Assembly (NCBI GenBank): GCA_030690245.1
Contig: JAUYGW010000121.1
Coordinates: 1 to 9,564 of the forward strand
Length of the DNA stretch: 9,564 nt
Direction: 5' to 3'
Origin: Gallionella sp.
Lineage (GTDB): Bacteria > Pseudomonadota > Gammaproteobacteria > Burkholderiales > Gallionellaceae
Each line of letters starts with the position of its first letter. Within the stretch, counting starts at the first letter, position 1. A program made the translations under genes and the position numbers. Under the pieces are notes generated by a model. That model did no database searches. It saw only the letters and a list, made by a program, of their open reading frames with translations, and was not told where the DNA came from. Shown piece by piece: positions 1 to 6,389 of this stretch.

Positions 1-466
1 ACAATTGGATGCTTTCCTTCGCGGCATACGAATTGGGATAGGGACCGAAGTATTGATGCTGGCGATTGGGTGTGCCGCGATAATAGGTCAGGCGCGGAAA
101 TTCCTCCCCGGTCAGCACGATATACGGATAAGACTTGTCATCGCGAAACAGAATGTTGTAGCGCGGCTTGAGCGATTTGATCAGGTTGTTTTCCAGCAGC
201 AGCGCCTCGGCTTCCGAGCGCGTCACGGTGGTTTCGATGCGCGCGATATGCGACACCATCAGGCGGATGCGCGGCGAGACATTGGTTTTCTGGAAGTAGG
301 ATGCGACGCGCTTCTTCAGTTGCCTGGCCTTGCCGACATACAGCACCTCGCCCTTGCCGTCGAAGAAACGATACACGCCCGGCAGCAACGGCAGGCTGTC
401 GAGTATCGGTTTTGGGTCGAATTTGTAGGAGCGGGCCATGCCCGCGACCGTCTCAATCGCGGGCAT
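1..466 (-). CDS. uvrC: UvrABC system protein C, N-terminal part (runs off the window)
   Basis: UvrC is the nuclease subunit of nucleotide excision repair. It makes the 3' and 5' incisions around lesions loaded by UvrA/UvrB in the cytoplasm. Only the N-terminal GIY-YIG domain is in the window. Visible signatures are [30 protein letters not shown], the helix with [16 protein letters not shown], and [19 protein letters not shown]...YFGPYP, all in the order seen in E. coli UvrC. I chose the start at 466 ([20 protein letters not shown]...) because TAGGAG lies 6 bases upstream. A second in-frame ATG at 439 (MARSYKFDP...) is closer in length to other UvrC proteins but has a poor ribosome site. Both starts lie inside a palindromic repeat, so the first residues are repeat-derived. 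The 466 start overlaps the glycosylase stop by 14 bases, which suggests translational coupling. The C-terminal UvrB-binding, RNase H-like and HhH parts are outside the window. Confidence 0.96.
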   Translation of the reverse strand, partial: MPAIETVAGMARSYKFDPKPILDSLPLLPGVYRFFDGKGEVLYVGKARQLKKRVASYFQKTNVSPRIRLMVSHIARIETTVTRSEAEALLLENNLIKSLKPRYNILFRDDKSYPYIVLTGEEFPRLTYYRGTPNRQHQYFGPYPNSYAAKESIQL

Positions 467-481
467 GGCCCGCTCCTACAA
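423..481. repeat. REP-like palindromic repeat spanning the glycosylase/uvrC junction
   Basis: Two perfectly complementary 25-base arms (423-447 and 457-481) flank a 9-base loop (448-456). Each arm contains a smaller palindrome, GCGGGC-CAT-GCCCGC, and carries TAGGAG six bases before ATG. Either strand of the element can therefore offer a ribosome site and a start codon. The arm sequence looks like the GTAGGAGCGGGC type of dispersed repeat common in proteobacterial genomes, which is a recollection rather than a search result. On the minus strand it encodes the end of the glycosylase and the start of uvrC. Confidence 0.9.
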
Positions 482-1124
482 TGTGTTTTGCAATGTCGTT
501 GATCACCGCCTTGAACATCGCCACAGTCAAGCGCTTGGTTTGCGTGTTGTAGCGGCTGCAATGGTAACTGTCATAGAGCGTCAACCCGCCCGGCAACTCA
601 TGCCGCGCGCCATGCCCGAACGCGAAGCTGCTCTTGCGCAGGTTCAACGCCATCAGCACCGCCTGGTGCGCGATCGTGCCGAGTGCCAAGATCACCGAGC
701 CCTGCGGCAGCATCGCGAACTCTTCTGCCAGATAGTCATTGCAGGCGCGGATCTCGCCCGGTTCCGGCTTGTTCTGCGGCGGCAGGCAGCGCACCGCATT
801 GGTGATGCGGCAGCCGATCAAGTGCAAGCCCGGATTGGCGTTCCCCGCAGCATCCAGCGGCTCCGCGCTGCTGGCAAAGCCGTATTCGTGCAACGTGCCG
901 TACAACAGATTGCCGGCAAAATCGCCGCTGAACGGTCGCCCGGTGCGGTTTGCGCCGTGCATGCCGGGAGCCAGACCGACGATCAAAAAGCGGCTGCCCG
1001 CACCGCCGAACGAGCTTACCGGCAAGGCGTGGTAGTCAGGATGTTCGTCGCGTACTTGGTCTAGAAACCCGGCCAGGCGCGAACAGCGGCGGCAGTCTTC
1101 ATTGAATGCAAGCATATGTTTCAC
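453..1124 (-). CDS. Family-5 (UdgB-type) uracil-DNA glycosylase
   Basis: The 223-residue protein is predicted to remove uracil and related deaminated bases from DNA, starting base excision repair. The nucleotide-binding motif [14 protein letters not shown] (residues 50-63) is the family-5 version. The second catalytic-loop motif is [15 protein letters not shown] (about 186-200). Four cysteines, C11-x2-C14 near the start plus C113 and C129, match the 4Fe-4S ligand spacing of family 4/5 enzymes. The GTG start overlaps the upstream rlmJ stop as GTGA. AGAAGG lies 7 bases before it, so I prefer it to the ATG at 1115. The final residues VGAGHARD and the stop are encoded by the palindromic repeat at 423-481, so the native C-terminus appears to have been replaced or extended. 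The gene is likely co-transcribed with rlmJ and uvrC, pairing two DNA-repair functions. Confidence 0.9.
   Translation of the reverse strand: MKHMLAFNEDCRRCSRLAGFLDQVRDEHPDYHALPVSSFGGAGSRFLIVGLAPGMHGANRTGRPFSGDFAGNLLYGTLHEYGFASSAEPLDAAGNANPGLHLIGCRITNAVRCLPPQNKPEPGEIRACNDYLAEEFAMLPQGSVILALGTIAHQAVLMALNLRKSSFAFGHGARHELPGGLTLYDSYHCSRYNTQTKRLTVAMFKAVINDIAKHIVGAGHARD
473..478 (-). promoter_or_regulatory. Shine-Dalgarno site for uvrC, carried by the palindrome
   Basis: TAGGAG is read on the minus strand six bases before the ATG at 466. It decides the uvrC start in favour of 466 over 439. The site lies within the right arm of the perfect inverted repeat, so it could be hidden when the transcript folds into the 25-bp stem. 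Confidence 0.6.
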
Positions 1125-1975
1125 GCGGCGGCCTTCTCTTCAAACTCCAGCACGAAACCGCCCTCGCCATTCCGCCCCAAGATCCTGGACAGATACGGCA
1201 TCACCTCCTGAAGTGCGCCGTGCAAAGTCCACGGCGGATTGACGATGAACATGCCGCTGCCGTGCATGCCGAAACCGTCTTCGCTCGGAGTCTGCACGCT
1301 GAGCGCGACATGCAGCCAGCTCTTCACCGGCAGTTGCTTGAGTTGCTCCGGCAACTGCCGCGCCTCGGCGCGCTGCAACTGCGGATACCACACCGCATAA
1401 ATCCCGTTGGCGAAGCGTTGCAACCCTTCGCGCAACGCCGCCGTCACGTGCCGGTAATCCTGCTTGTCCTCATATGGCGGATCGATCAGCACCAGCGCGC
1501 GGCGCGGCGGGGGCGGCAGCAAGGCCTTCAGCGCGCCGAAACCGTCGGCGGCCTGGATCAGCACCTGCGCGCCCTGCCCGGCAAAATTTTCGCGCAAGAT
1601 ATCGCTGTCGCTGGGATGCAGCTCGAACAGCCGCAGCCGATCCTGCTCGCGCAACAGCTCCAGCGCGACCAGCGGCGAGCCGGGATAGAGCCTCAACTGA
1701 CCGTCCGGGTTGAGGCGCTTCACCAGTGCTACATATTCCGCCAGCGGCACGGGCAGATCGTCGCGCTGCCAGAGCCGCGCGATGCCGCTTTCATATTCCG
1801 CGTTCTGCGTGGCATAGCCGCTATCCAAGGCATAGCAACCCGCCCCGGCATGGGTATCGATGTACCAGAACGGTTTGGCTTTCTGCGCCAGGTAGCGCAG
1901 CAACTGCACCTCGATAAAGTGCTTCAGCACATCGGCGTGGTTGCCTGCATGAAAGGCGTGGCGGTAACTCAGCAT
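1121..1975 (-). CDS. rlmJ: 23S rRNA (adenine(2030)-N6)-methyltransferase RlmJ
   Basis: RlmJ transfers a methyl group from S-adenosylmethionine to N6 of A2030 (E. coli numbering) in 23S rRNA before ribosome assembly. The protein of 284 residues is close to the 280 of E. coli. It begins with the family hallmark MLSYRHAFHAGNHADVLKH. It has the SAM-binding stretch YIDTHAGAG (about 38-46), the catalytic DPPY (165-168), and the late motif GMHGSGMFIVNPPW (236-249). An upstream in-frame extension to 2083 exists, but the conserved N-terminus fixes the start at the ATG at 1975. No strong ribosome site precedes this ATG. It is the first gene of the minus-strand cluster, and its TGA stop overlaps the glycosylase GTG. 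Confidence 0.96.
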   Translation of the reverse strand: MLSYRHAFHAGNHADVLKHFIEVQLLRYLAQKAKPFWYIDTHAGAGCYALDSGYATQNAEYESGIARLWQRDDLPVPLAEYVALVKRLNPDGQLRLYPGSPLVALELLREQDRLRLFELHPSDSDILRENFAGQGAQVLIQAADGFGALKALLPPPPRRALVLIDPPYEDKQDYRHVTAALREGLQRFANGIYAVWYPQLQRAEARQLPEQLKQLPVKSWLHVALSVQTPSEDGFGMHGSGMFIVNPPWTLHGALQEVMPYLSRILGRNGEGGFVLEFEEKAAA

Positions 1976-2100
1976 GGGTTCGGGAATCGTAAATTGTGCA
2001 AGGCGCGATTGTGCCACGCCCGCCCGGATAATGCGCCATCTGGCAAAGTATGGGGGAAGTCCGGTATATTGGCTGCCGGGCAATTTCCGGTGAGAGAATA
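1976..2100. promoter_or_regulatory. Divergent intergenic region between rlmJ and the PPOX gene
   Basis: These 125 bases must hold the promoters of the two diverging units. For the rightward gene a TATATT hexamer at 2065-2070 is a plausible -10 box, with only a poor -35 candidate (TGGCAA, 2041-2046). GAGAG at about 2092-2096 is the likely ribosome site for the ATG at 2101. I see no convincing leftward promoter or operator palindrome. Confidence 0.3.
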
Positions 2101-2646
2101 ATGGGCAAACTCTATAAGCAATTGACGGACGATCTGGCGGGCTTCATCCAGCGGCAGAAGCTATTCTTTGTCGGCACTGCCGCAGATGACGGCAGGGTCA
2201 ACGTATCGCCGAAAGGCATGGACACCCTGCGCGTCGTCACCGAAGACCGGGTCGTCTGGCTCAATCTCACCGGAAGCAGCAACGAAACGGCACCCCACCT
2301 GCGCGAAAACGACCGCATCACCCTGATGTTCTGCGCGTTCGAAGGCGACCCGCTGATCCTGCGCCTGTATGGCCATGCCCGGATATTCCACCCGCGCGAC
2401 GCGGAATGGGACAGCCTGCTCCCGCTTTTTCCGGCGATCCCCGGCGCCCGCCAGATCATCGACATGTCGGTCGACCTGGTGCAGACATCCTGCGGCTTTG
2501 GTGTGCCGTTTTTCGAGTTCAAGGCCGAAAGAGACCAGTTGGAAAAGTGGGCCGAGAAAAAAGGCCCCGAAGGTATCCGGCAATATTGGGAAGATAAGAA
2601 CCAGATAAGCCTTGACGGCAAACCCACGGGAATCGTCGCGGAATAA
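2101..2646 (+). CDS. Pyridoxamine 5'-phosphate oxidase-family (PPOX, FMN-binding split-barrel) protein
   Basis: This 181-residue cytoplasmic protein is of the PPOX-like flavin-binding fold. Its substrate cannot be told from sequence, and relatives range from oxidases to flavin reductases. The N-terminal strand pattern FFVGTAADDGRVNVSPKG (22-39) and the following DTLRVV..DRVVWLNLTGSSNET (41-63) are typical of the family. So is the C-terminal block SVDLVQTSCGFGVPFFEF (123-140) followed by WAEKKG. This subfamily is usually annotated as a pyridoxamine 5'-phosphate oxidase-related protein and is not the vitamin-B6 enzyme PdxH. An in-frame extension to 2050 would run into the likely promoter, so I take ATG 2101. 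Nothing next to it suggests a pathway; the next gene, a cytochrome, lies 205 bases downstream. Confidence 0.88.
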   Translation: MGKLYKQLTDDLAGFIQRQKLFFVGTAADDGRVNVSPKGMDTLRVVTEDRVVWLNLTGSSNETAPHLRENDRITLMFCAFEGDPLILRLYGHARIFHPRDAEWDSLLPLFPAIPGARQIIDMSVDLVQTSCGFGVPFFEFKAERDQLEKWAEKKGPEGIRQYWEDKNQISLDGKPTGIVAE

Positions 2647-2676
2647 GCGCCACAGCGCAACGCGGCTACGCGGCAG

Positions 2677-2710
2677 GCTGGCGGCGTGATCTTGAAAAAC
2701 AATCCAAACC
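2677..2710 (+). repeat. Dispersed repeat, copy A (partner at 6446-6479), in the 205-base gap 2647-2851
   Basis: This 34-base stretch matches 6446-6479 at 29 of 34 positions without gaps. Both copies start GCTGGCGGCGT and share TGAAAAACA and a TCC-AACC end. Both can be read as ...LAA followed by a stop codon. The rest of the gap (2647-2851) holds no gene that I can support. Its right end carries the ribosome site of the cytochrome gene, GAGG at 2839-2842. Confidence 0.6.
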
Positions 2711-2851
2711 CGCCCCCTTTGACCCTATCTGCCGCATCCTGACCAGTAGAACTAGACCGAAGCAACTAGATATTTTGGCGTATATGTTTTCCAGGAGTGA
2801 ATGGATAGTATTCGTGCCTCAAGATTGACTAATTAACCGAGGTAACTGGAT

Positions 2852-3154
2852 ATGAAAAAGGCGTATTTAGCTCTTACAGTGGCGGCTCTGGCGATGGCTG
2901 GCTGCTCTAAACCCAACAACTACACCCCTGCAGCAGGCGCTTCAGGTGCGGGTATTTTCAAGGCCGCATGCCTCGAGTGCCACAAGATAGAAGACGGCAA
3001 GATTTTCGAATTGGCTGCCGACAAGGCGAGCGCTGCGGCTATCGCCAAGAAAGTCACCGAAGGCGGCAAGATAATGTCTTCCTTTCCTAATATCAAAGGT
3101 GAAGAACTGAAAGGCCTGAGCCAGTATGTAATCGAGAACAGCAAGGTTAAATAA
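2852..3154 (+). CDS. Small lipoprotein c-type cytochrome (monohaem)
   Basis: A 100-residue exported electron carrier is predicted. The N-terminus MKKAYLALTVAALAMAGC is a lipoprotein signal peptide with cleavage before Cys18, so the mature protein should be lipid-anchored in the periplasm. The haem-binding motif CLECH covers residues 40-44, giving covalent haem through C40/C43 and H44 as the proximal ligand. M75 in KIMSSFPNI is the probable distal ligand, as in class I cytochromes c with an Mx(2-3)FP loop. GAGG at 2839-2842 is well placed before the ATG. It stands alone, with no oxidase or dehydrogenase beside it, so the redox partner is unknown. Its size and composition fit the small respiratory or iron-oxidation-linked cytochromes of Gallionella-like bacteria, but that link is inference. 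Confidence 0.9.
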   Translation: MKKAYLALTVAALAMAGCSKPNNYTPAAGASGAGIFKAACLECHKIEDGKIFELAADKASAAAIAKKVTEGGKIMSSFPNIKGEELKGLSQYVIENSKVK

Positions 3155-3305
3155 TTTTTTACCTAGCCAGTTAATAAATACCTCGCCTTTGCTCTAGAGC
3201 GCGATGCAGCCTATTTGTAGAAGCGCCCTAACAGCAGAAAACAATTCGACCCGGACATCTATCATCCCAAGCCGAGCGAGCCGGAACCAAAAAATGGCGG
3301 TTTTC

Positions 3306-3373
3306 GTAGGTCGGATGAGCGCAGCGTTATCCGACACCTCCATGTCGGATAACGCTGCGCTCATCCGACCTAC
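3306..3373. repeat. Perfect 31-bp palindromic repeat between the cytochrome and methyltransferase genes
   Basis: Two fully complementary 31-base arms (3306-3336 and 3343-3373) flank a 6-base loop (3337-3342, CCTCCA). The arm begins GTAGGTCGGATGAGCGCAGC, which I recall as a repeat family widespread in proteobacteria. It is unrelated in sequence to the palindrome at 423-481. There is no U-tract, so it is not a classic terminator, but the transcript would fold very strongly. The surrounding gap (3155-3495) shows no other gene. Confidence 0.92.
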
Positions 3374-3483
3374 AACTGCGTTTTCCAGGATCATGTTTGC
3401 CTAATCATGTTTGGAGCACAACCCAGGGTGAATCAAGCCGCGCAGCAGGTTTTTCGAGGCGCCCTTCGGCGTGCTCAACAGAC

Positions 3484-3488
3484 AAGGA
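3484..3488 (+). promoter_or_regulatory. Shine-Dalgarno site deciding the start of the SEC-C/TPR/methyltransferase gene
   Basis: AAGGA ends seven bases before the GTG at 3496. The predicted protein then begins directly with the SEC-C motif (MKPGRNDPCPCGSG). The longer reading from a TTG at 3397 has no comparable site and adds 33 residues without family character. Confidence 0.65.
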
Positions 3489-3495
3489 TAGCAAG

Positions 3496-5964
3496 GTGAA
3501 ACCCGGAAGAAACGACCCCTGCCCTTGCGGCAGCGGGAAAAAATACAAGAAGTGCTGTTCCGATAATCCGGAAGCAGCCTCTGCATTCCAGCCCCAACGA
3601 ACACCGAACCAGGGCGCTTCACAGGGGGCGCCCGGCCACCAGGAGATCGGCGCGCTGGTGGCGCTCTTCAACCAGCAGCGTTACATGGAAACCGAGCATC
3701 TGGCGCGGTCGATGGCGAAAAGCTTTCCGCGCTACGGGTTCGGCTGGAAGGTATTGGGCGCGGCGTCCAATCAATTGGGGCGTAGCGCGGACGCGCTGGC
3801 CGCGCTGCAGAAAGCGGCGGCGCTGTTGCCGGACGACGAAGAGGTGCACTACAACCTCGGCAGCACGCTGCATAATCTGGGACGGCTGGACGAGGCCGCC
3901 ACCAGCTACCGCCGCGCGCTGGCGCTCAAGCCGAATTACGTCGAGGCGCACAACAACCTCGGCAACACCCTCAAGGACATGGGTCGGCTGGACGAGGCCG
4001 CAGCCAGCTACCGGCGCGCGCTGCAGACCAGGCCGGACTACGCCGAGGCGCATTGCAACCTCGGCAATACCCTCAACGAACTGGGCCAGCCGGTCGATGC
4101 CGAGGCCAGCCTGCGCCGGGCGCTGCAGATCAAGCCGGATTTCATCGAGGCGCTCAACAGCCTCGCGCTGCTGCTCAATGCGCAAGGCGACCCGGCAACG
4201 GCCTTAAACGTCATCTACCACTCCCTGCATTTCAGGGAAACGGCGGAAGCCAAAAACATCTTCGTCGCCTGCGCCAAACACCTGCACTTCACGCAAGACG
4301 ACAGCGGCATCCGCACGGCCATGATTCGCGCCTTGACCGAACCCTGGGGGCGGCCCAGCGAACTGGCGCAGGCTGCCACCGGCCTCGTCAGGCTCAACGC
4401 GGACATCGGGGGATGCGTGGTGCGGGCGGTCAGCGCATGGCCCCGGCGGCTGACGGCGCAGGAGTTGTTCGGGTATTCCCCTCTCCCCAACCCTCTCCCG
4501 ATGCCCTCTCCTCAATCCTCTCCCGCAAGCGGGCGAGGAGGCGAACGAGAAAGGCAATCTTCAATCCCTGCGGGCGAGGAGGCAAACGAATCGCTGCGCG
4601 AGCCTCATGATAATGGCCTTGTCGCGCTCGCCAATGATGCGCTGCTCATCGCCATGCTCGATGCGATGCCCGTCTGCGACATCGAAATGGAACGCTTCCT
4701 GACTCTGGCGCGGCATGCCCTGCTCGAAGCCGCCATGACGGCCTCAGGCGATGAGACGCCTTTGGGCTTCTACAGCGCCCTCGCGCGCCAATGCTTCATC
4801 AACGAATACGTGTTCTGTTACACCGGCGACGAAATCAAGAAAGCGCATGATTTGCGCGATGCGCTGGCTGCGGCGCTGCAAGCCGACGCCCCGGTGCCCG
4901 CCCTGTGGCCGGTCGCGGTCGCGGCCTACTTTCCGCTCTGCGCCCTCCCGCTCGCCGCGCGGCTACTGGAGCGGCAATGGCCTGAAGAAGTTGCCGCCAT
5001 CCTGAAACAGCAGATACGCGAACCGGCGGAAGAACAGCAACTGCGCGCCACCCTTCCGCGGCTGACCGGCATCGAGGACGAGGTGTCGCTGCTGGTGCAG
5101 AATCAATACGAAGAAAACCCCTACCCGCGCTGGATCAAACCCGATCCCGCCGTGAAGGCAAAGAACATCGCCGCCGATCTGCTTCAGAAATTCCCGCTGG
5201 CATCATTCAAGCGCGGCCTCAAGAGCGGCAGCATCGACGTGCTGGTCGCCGGTTGCGGCACCGGCCAGCATTCCATCGGCACGGCGCAGCGCATCCAGGG
5301 CGCGCAGGTGCTGGCCATCGACCTGAGCCTGAGCAGCCTGAGCTACGCCAAACGCAAGACGCAGGAACTGGGCCTGACCTCAGTGGAATATGCGCAGGCC
5401 GACCTGCTCAAGCTCGGCTCGCTCGGACGCAGCTTCGATGTGATCGAATCGGTCGGCGTGCTGCACCACCTCGCCGACCCGTGGGCCGGATGGCAAGTGC
5501 TGCTGTCCCTGCTGCGCCCCGGCGGCTTCATGGAGCTCGGTTTTTACAGCGCGGCGGCGCGGCGCAATATCGTGCGGATATGGGACTTCATCGCCGAGCG
5601 CGGTTACGGTTCCTCGGCCGATGAGATTCGGCGCTTCCGCCAGGACTCGATGGAGTCGGGCAACAGCGCGGATTTCGGTGCAGCCCTGAATTCGGCGGAT
5701 TTCTTCAGCACCAGCACCTGCCGCGACCTGCTCTTCCACGTTCAGGAACACCGCATGACACTGACCGGCATCGATGAGTTTCTCCGGAAAAACAACCTGG
5801 CCTTCCTCGGATTCGAAATCGACGCCGCTGTCCTGCATGCCTACCATCGGCGCTTTCCCGATGACCGCGCCGCCACCAGCCTCGCGCAGTGGCAGATCTT
5901 CGAGAACGAAAACCCGGACACCTTCAGCAGCATGTACCACTTCTGGGTTCAGAAAGTTGGATAA
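3496..5964 (+). CDS. SEC-C / TPR / SAM-dependent methyltransferase fusion protein
   Basis: The 822-residue protein has three parts. Residues 3-21 (PGRNDPCPCGSGKKYKKCC) are a SEC-C zinc-binding motif with Cys9, Cys11, Cys20 and Cys21, like the SecA tail. Residues about 81-248 hold tetratricopeptide repeats of 34 residues with the pattern NLGxTLxxLGRLDEAxxSYRRALxxKP, which are protein-binding scaffolds. The C-terminal half carries a class I methyltransferase. Its parts are QYEENPYPRW (about 537-546), glycine loop VAGCGTGQHS (584-593), acidic loop IDLS (608-611), DVIESVGVLHHL (648-659) and LLRPGGFM (672-679). No signal peptide or membrane segment is seen. The substrate is unknown; related TPR-methyltransferases often occur with surface-polysaccharide genes, but none are nearby. 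The linker at residues 328-364 is a translated genomic repeat (4477-4590). The GTG start is supported by AAGGA seven bases upstream. The gene appears to stand alone behind the 3306-3373 palindrome. Confidence 0.88.
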   Translation: MKPGRNDPCPCGSGKKYKKCCSDNPEAASAFQPQRTPNQGASQGAPGHQEIGALVALFNQQRYMETEHLARSMAKSFPRYGFGWKVLGAASNQLGRSADALAALQKAAALLPDDEEVHYNLGSTLHNLGRLDEAATSYRRALALKPNYVEAHNNLGNTLKDMGRLDEAAASYRRALQTRPDYAEAHCNLGNTLNELGQPVDAEASLRRALQIKPDFIEALNSLALLLNAQGDPATALNVIYHSLHFRETAEAKNIFVACAKHLHFTQDDSGIRTAMIRALTEPWGRPSELAQAATGLVRLNADIGGCVVRAVSAWPRRLTAQELFGYSPLPNPLPMPSPQSSPASGRGGERERQSSIPAGEEANESLREPHDNGLVALANDALLIAMLDAMPVCDIEMERFLTLARHALLEAAMTASGDETPLGFYSALARQCFINEYVFCYTGDEIKKAHDLRDALAAALQADAPVPALWPVAVAAYFPLCALPLAARLLERQWPEEVAAILKQQIREPAEEQQLRATLPRLTGIEDEVSLLVQNQYEENPYPRWIKPDPAVKAKNIAADLLQKFPLASFKRGLKSGSIDVLVAGCGTGQHSIGTAQRIQGAQVLAIDLSLSSLSYAKRKTQELGLTSVEYAQADLLKLGSLGRSFDVIESVGVLHHLADPWAGWQVLLSLLRPGGFMELGFYSAAARRNIVRIWDFIAERGYGSSADEIRRFRQDSMESGNSADFGAALNSADFFSTSTCRDLLFHVQEHRMTLTGIDEFLRKNNLAFLGFEIDAAVLHAYHRRFPDDRAATSLAQWQIFENENPDTFSSMYHFWVQKVG
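4477..4590 (+). repeat. Genomic repeat inserted in frame within the methyltransferase gene
   Basis: The translation turns into low-complexity SPLPNPLPMPSPQSSPASGR followed by GGERERQSSIPAGEEANES. This is the hallmark of the CCCTCTCCC...GCGGGAGAGG class of dispersed repeats when read as protein. A hairpin lies at 4516-4539 (TCCTC-t-CCCGC, loop AA, GCGGG-c-GAGGA, with one mismatch). A 20-base stretch at 4529-4548 recurs at 4570-4589 with one difference. The 41-base offset puts the two copies in different reading frames, yet the ORF stays open. It falls between the TPR and methyltransferase parts. Confidence 0.75.
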
Positions 5965-6025
5965 GCCTTATGGCATTTTCCATAGTATAGTTCGGCGAGT
6001 TTTTGAATAACAATCAGGGGATAAA

Positions 6026-6322
6026 ATGCAAAGCCAGTTAATCAGAGTTACAACGAAATCCAACACACCGCTTTATATCAACATCTGCACCGATGAAGAT
6101 CAAAAAATCTTCGTCCTGATGAACATCACCGCGTTTACTGTAGGCACCTTTTTTGAGAGCGCGGAAAAAGCATTGAAAGAATGCATCGAGGTTACAAATA
6201 AAGTCATCAATTACAAGAAAGATGGCGACAGGATTGAAGCGCTCTATTCTGATCCGGGCTGCGCATTCCTCACCAATGAAGAAATGGCGAACCTCCTGCT
6301 TCAACCTCCTCCTGGCCGCTGA
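6026..6322 (+). CDS. Hypothetical protein, 98 residues
   Basis: I do not recognise this protein. ATG 6026 is preceded by AGGGG at 6016-6020 with five bases between, a good ribosome site. The sequence begins MQSQLIRVTTKSNTPLYINI and is polar and mixed alpha/beta in appearance. It has a run of lysine- and glutamate-rich helix (ESAEKALKECIEVTNKVINY) and a Pro-rich end (LLQPPPGR). There are no membrane segments, signal peptide or catalytic motif that I can name. Its base composition is AT-richer than the genes to the left and like the HEPN gene to the right. That suggests they belong to the same acquired segment, although about 200 bases of apparently decayed DNA separate them. Confidence 0.65.
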   Translation: MQSQLIRVTTKSNTPLYINICTDEDQKIFVLMNITAFTVGTFFESAEKALKECIEVTNKVINYKKDGDRIEALYSDPGCAFLTNEEMANLLLQPPPGR

Positions 6323-6345
6323 ATGATCTAGTCTTGTAAAGCACC

Positions 6346-6384
6346 AAAGGGGCATACCCAATAACAATTTGAGCCTGCCCCTTT
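6346..6384. repeat. Inverted repeat / possible weak terminator downstream of the 98-residue ORF
   Basis: AAAGGGGCA (6346-6354) pairs perfectly with TGCCCCTTT (6376-6384) around a 21-base loop. On the plus strand the right arm runs into TTTTA, so it could end transcripts of the preceding ORF weakly. The CAATTTGAGCCTGCCCCTTTT section resembles repeats often seen near REP-associated or IS200-type transposases, from memory only. Confidence 0.5.
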
Positions 6385-6389
6385 TACCC

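Noticed and set aside
438..1064. Long plus-strand ORF beginning in the palindrome ([13 protein letters not shown]...)
   Set aside because: It runs antisense through the well-supported uracil-DNA glycosylase, and its composition is that of a mirrored GC-rich gene. The start is only the symmetric copy of the repeat's SD-ATG.
1106..2101. 331-codon plus-strand ORF
   Set aside because: It is antisense to rlmJ, whose catalytic DPPY and N-terminal signature are unmistakable. The Gln/Arg/Ala-rich translation is a typical shadow.
2112..2765. 217-codon minus-strand ORF
   Set aside because: It is antisense to the PPOX-family gene and its translation has no family character.
3397..3495. N-terminal extension of the SEC-C protein from a TTG
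   Set aside because: There is no ribosome site and no conserved residues before the SEC-C motif; the GTG at 3496 has AAGGA at ideal spacing.
4053..4610. Overlapping plus-strand ORF within the TPR region
   Set aside because: It lies in another frame of the real TPR/methyltransferase gene; the low-complexity Arg/Gln/Pro content indicates a shadow.
5965..6025. Short stem TATGG...CCATA after the methyltransferase stop as a terminator
   Set aside because: It is only a five-base-pair, AT-rich stem without a following T-run.
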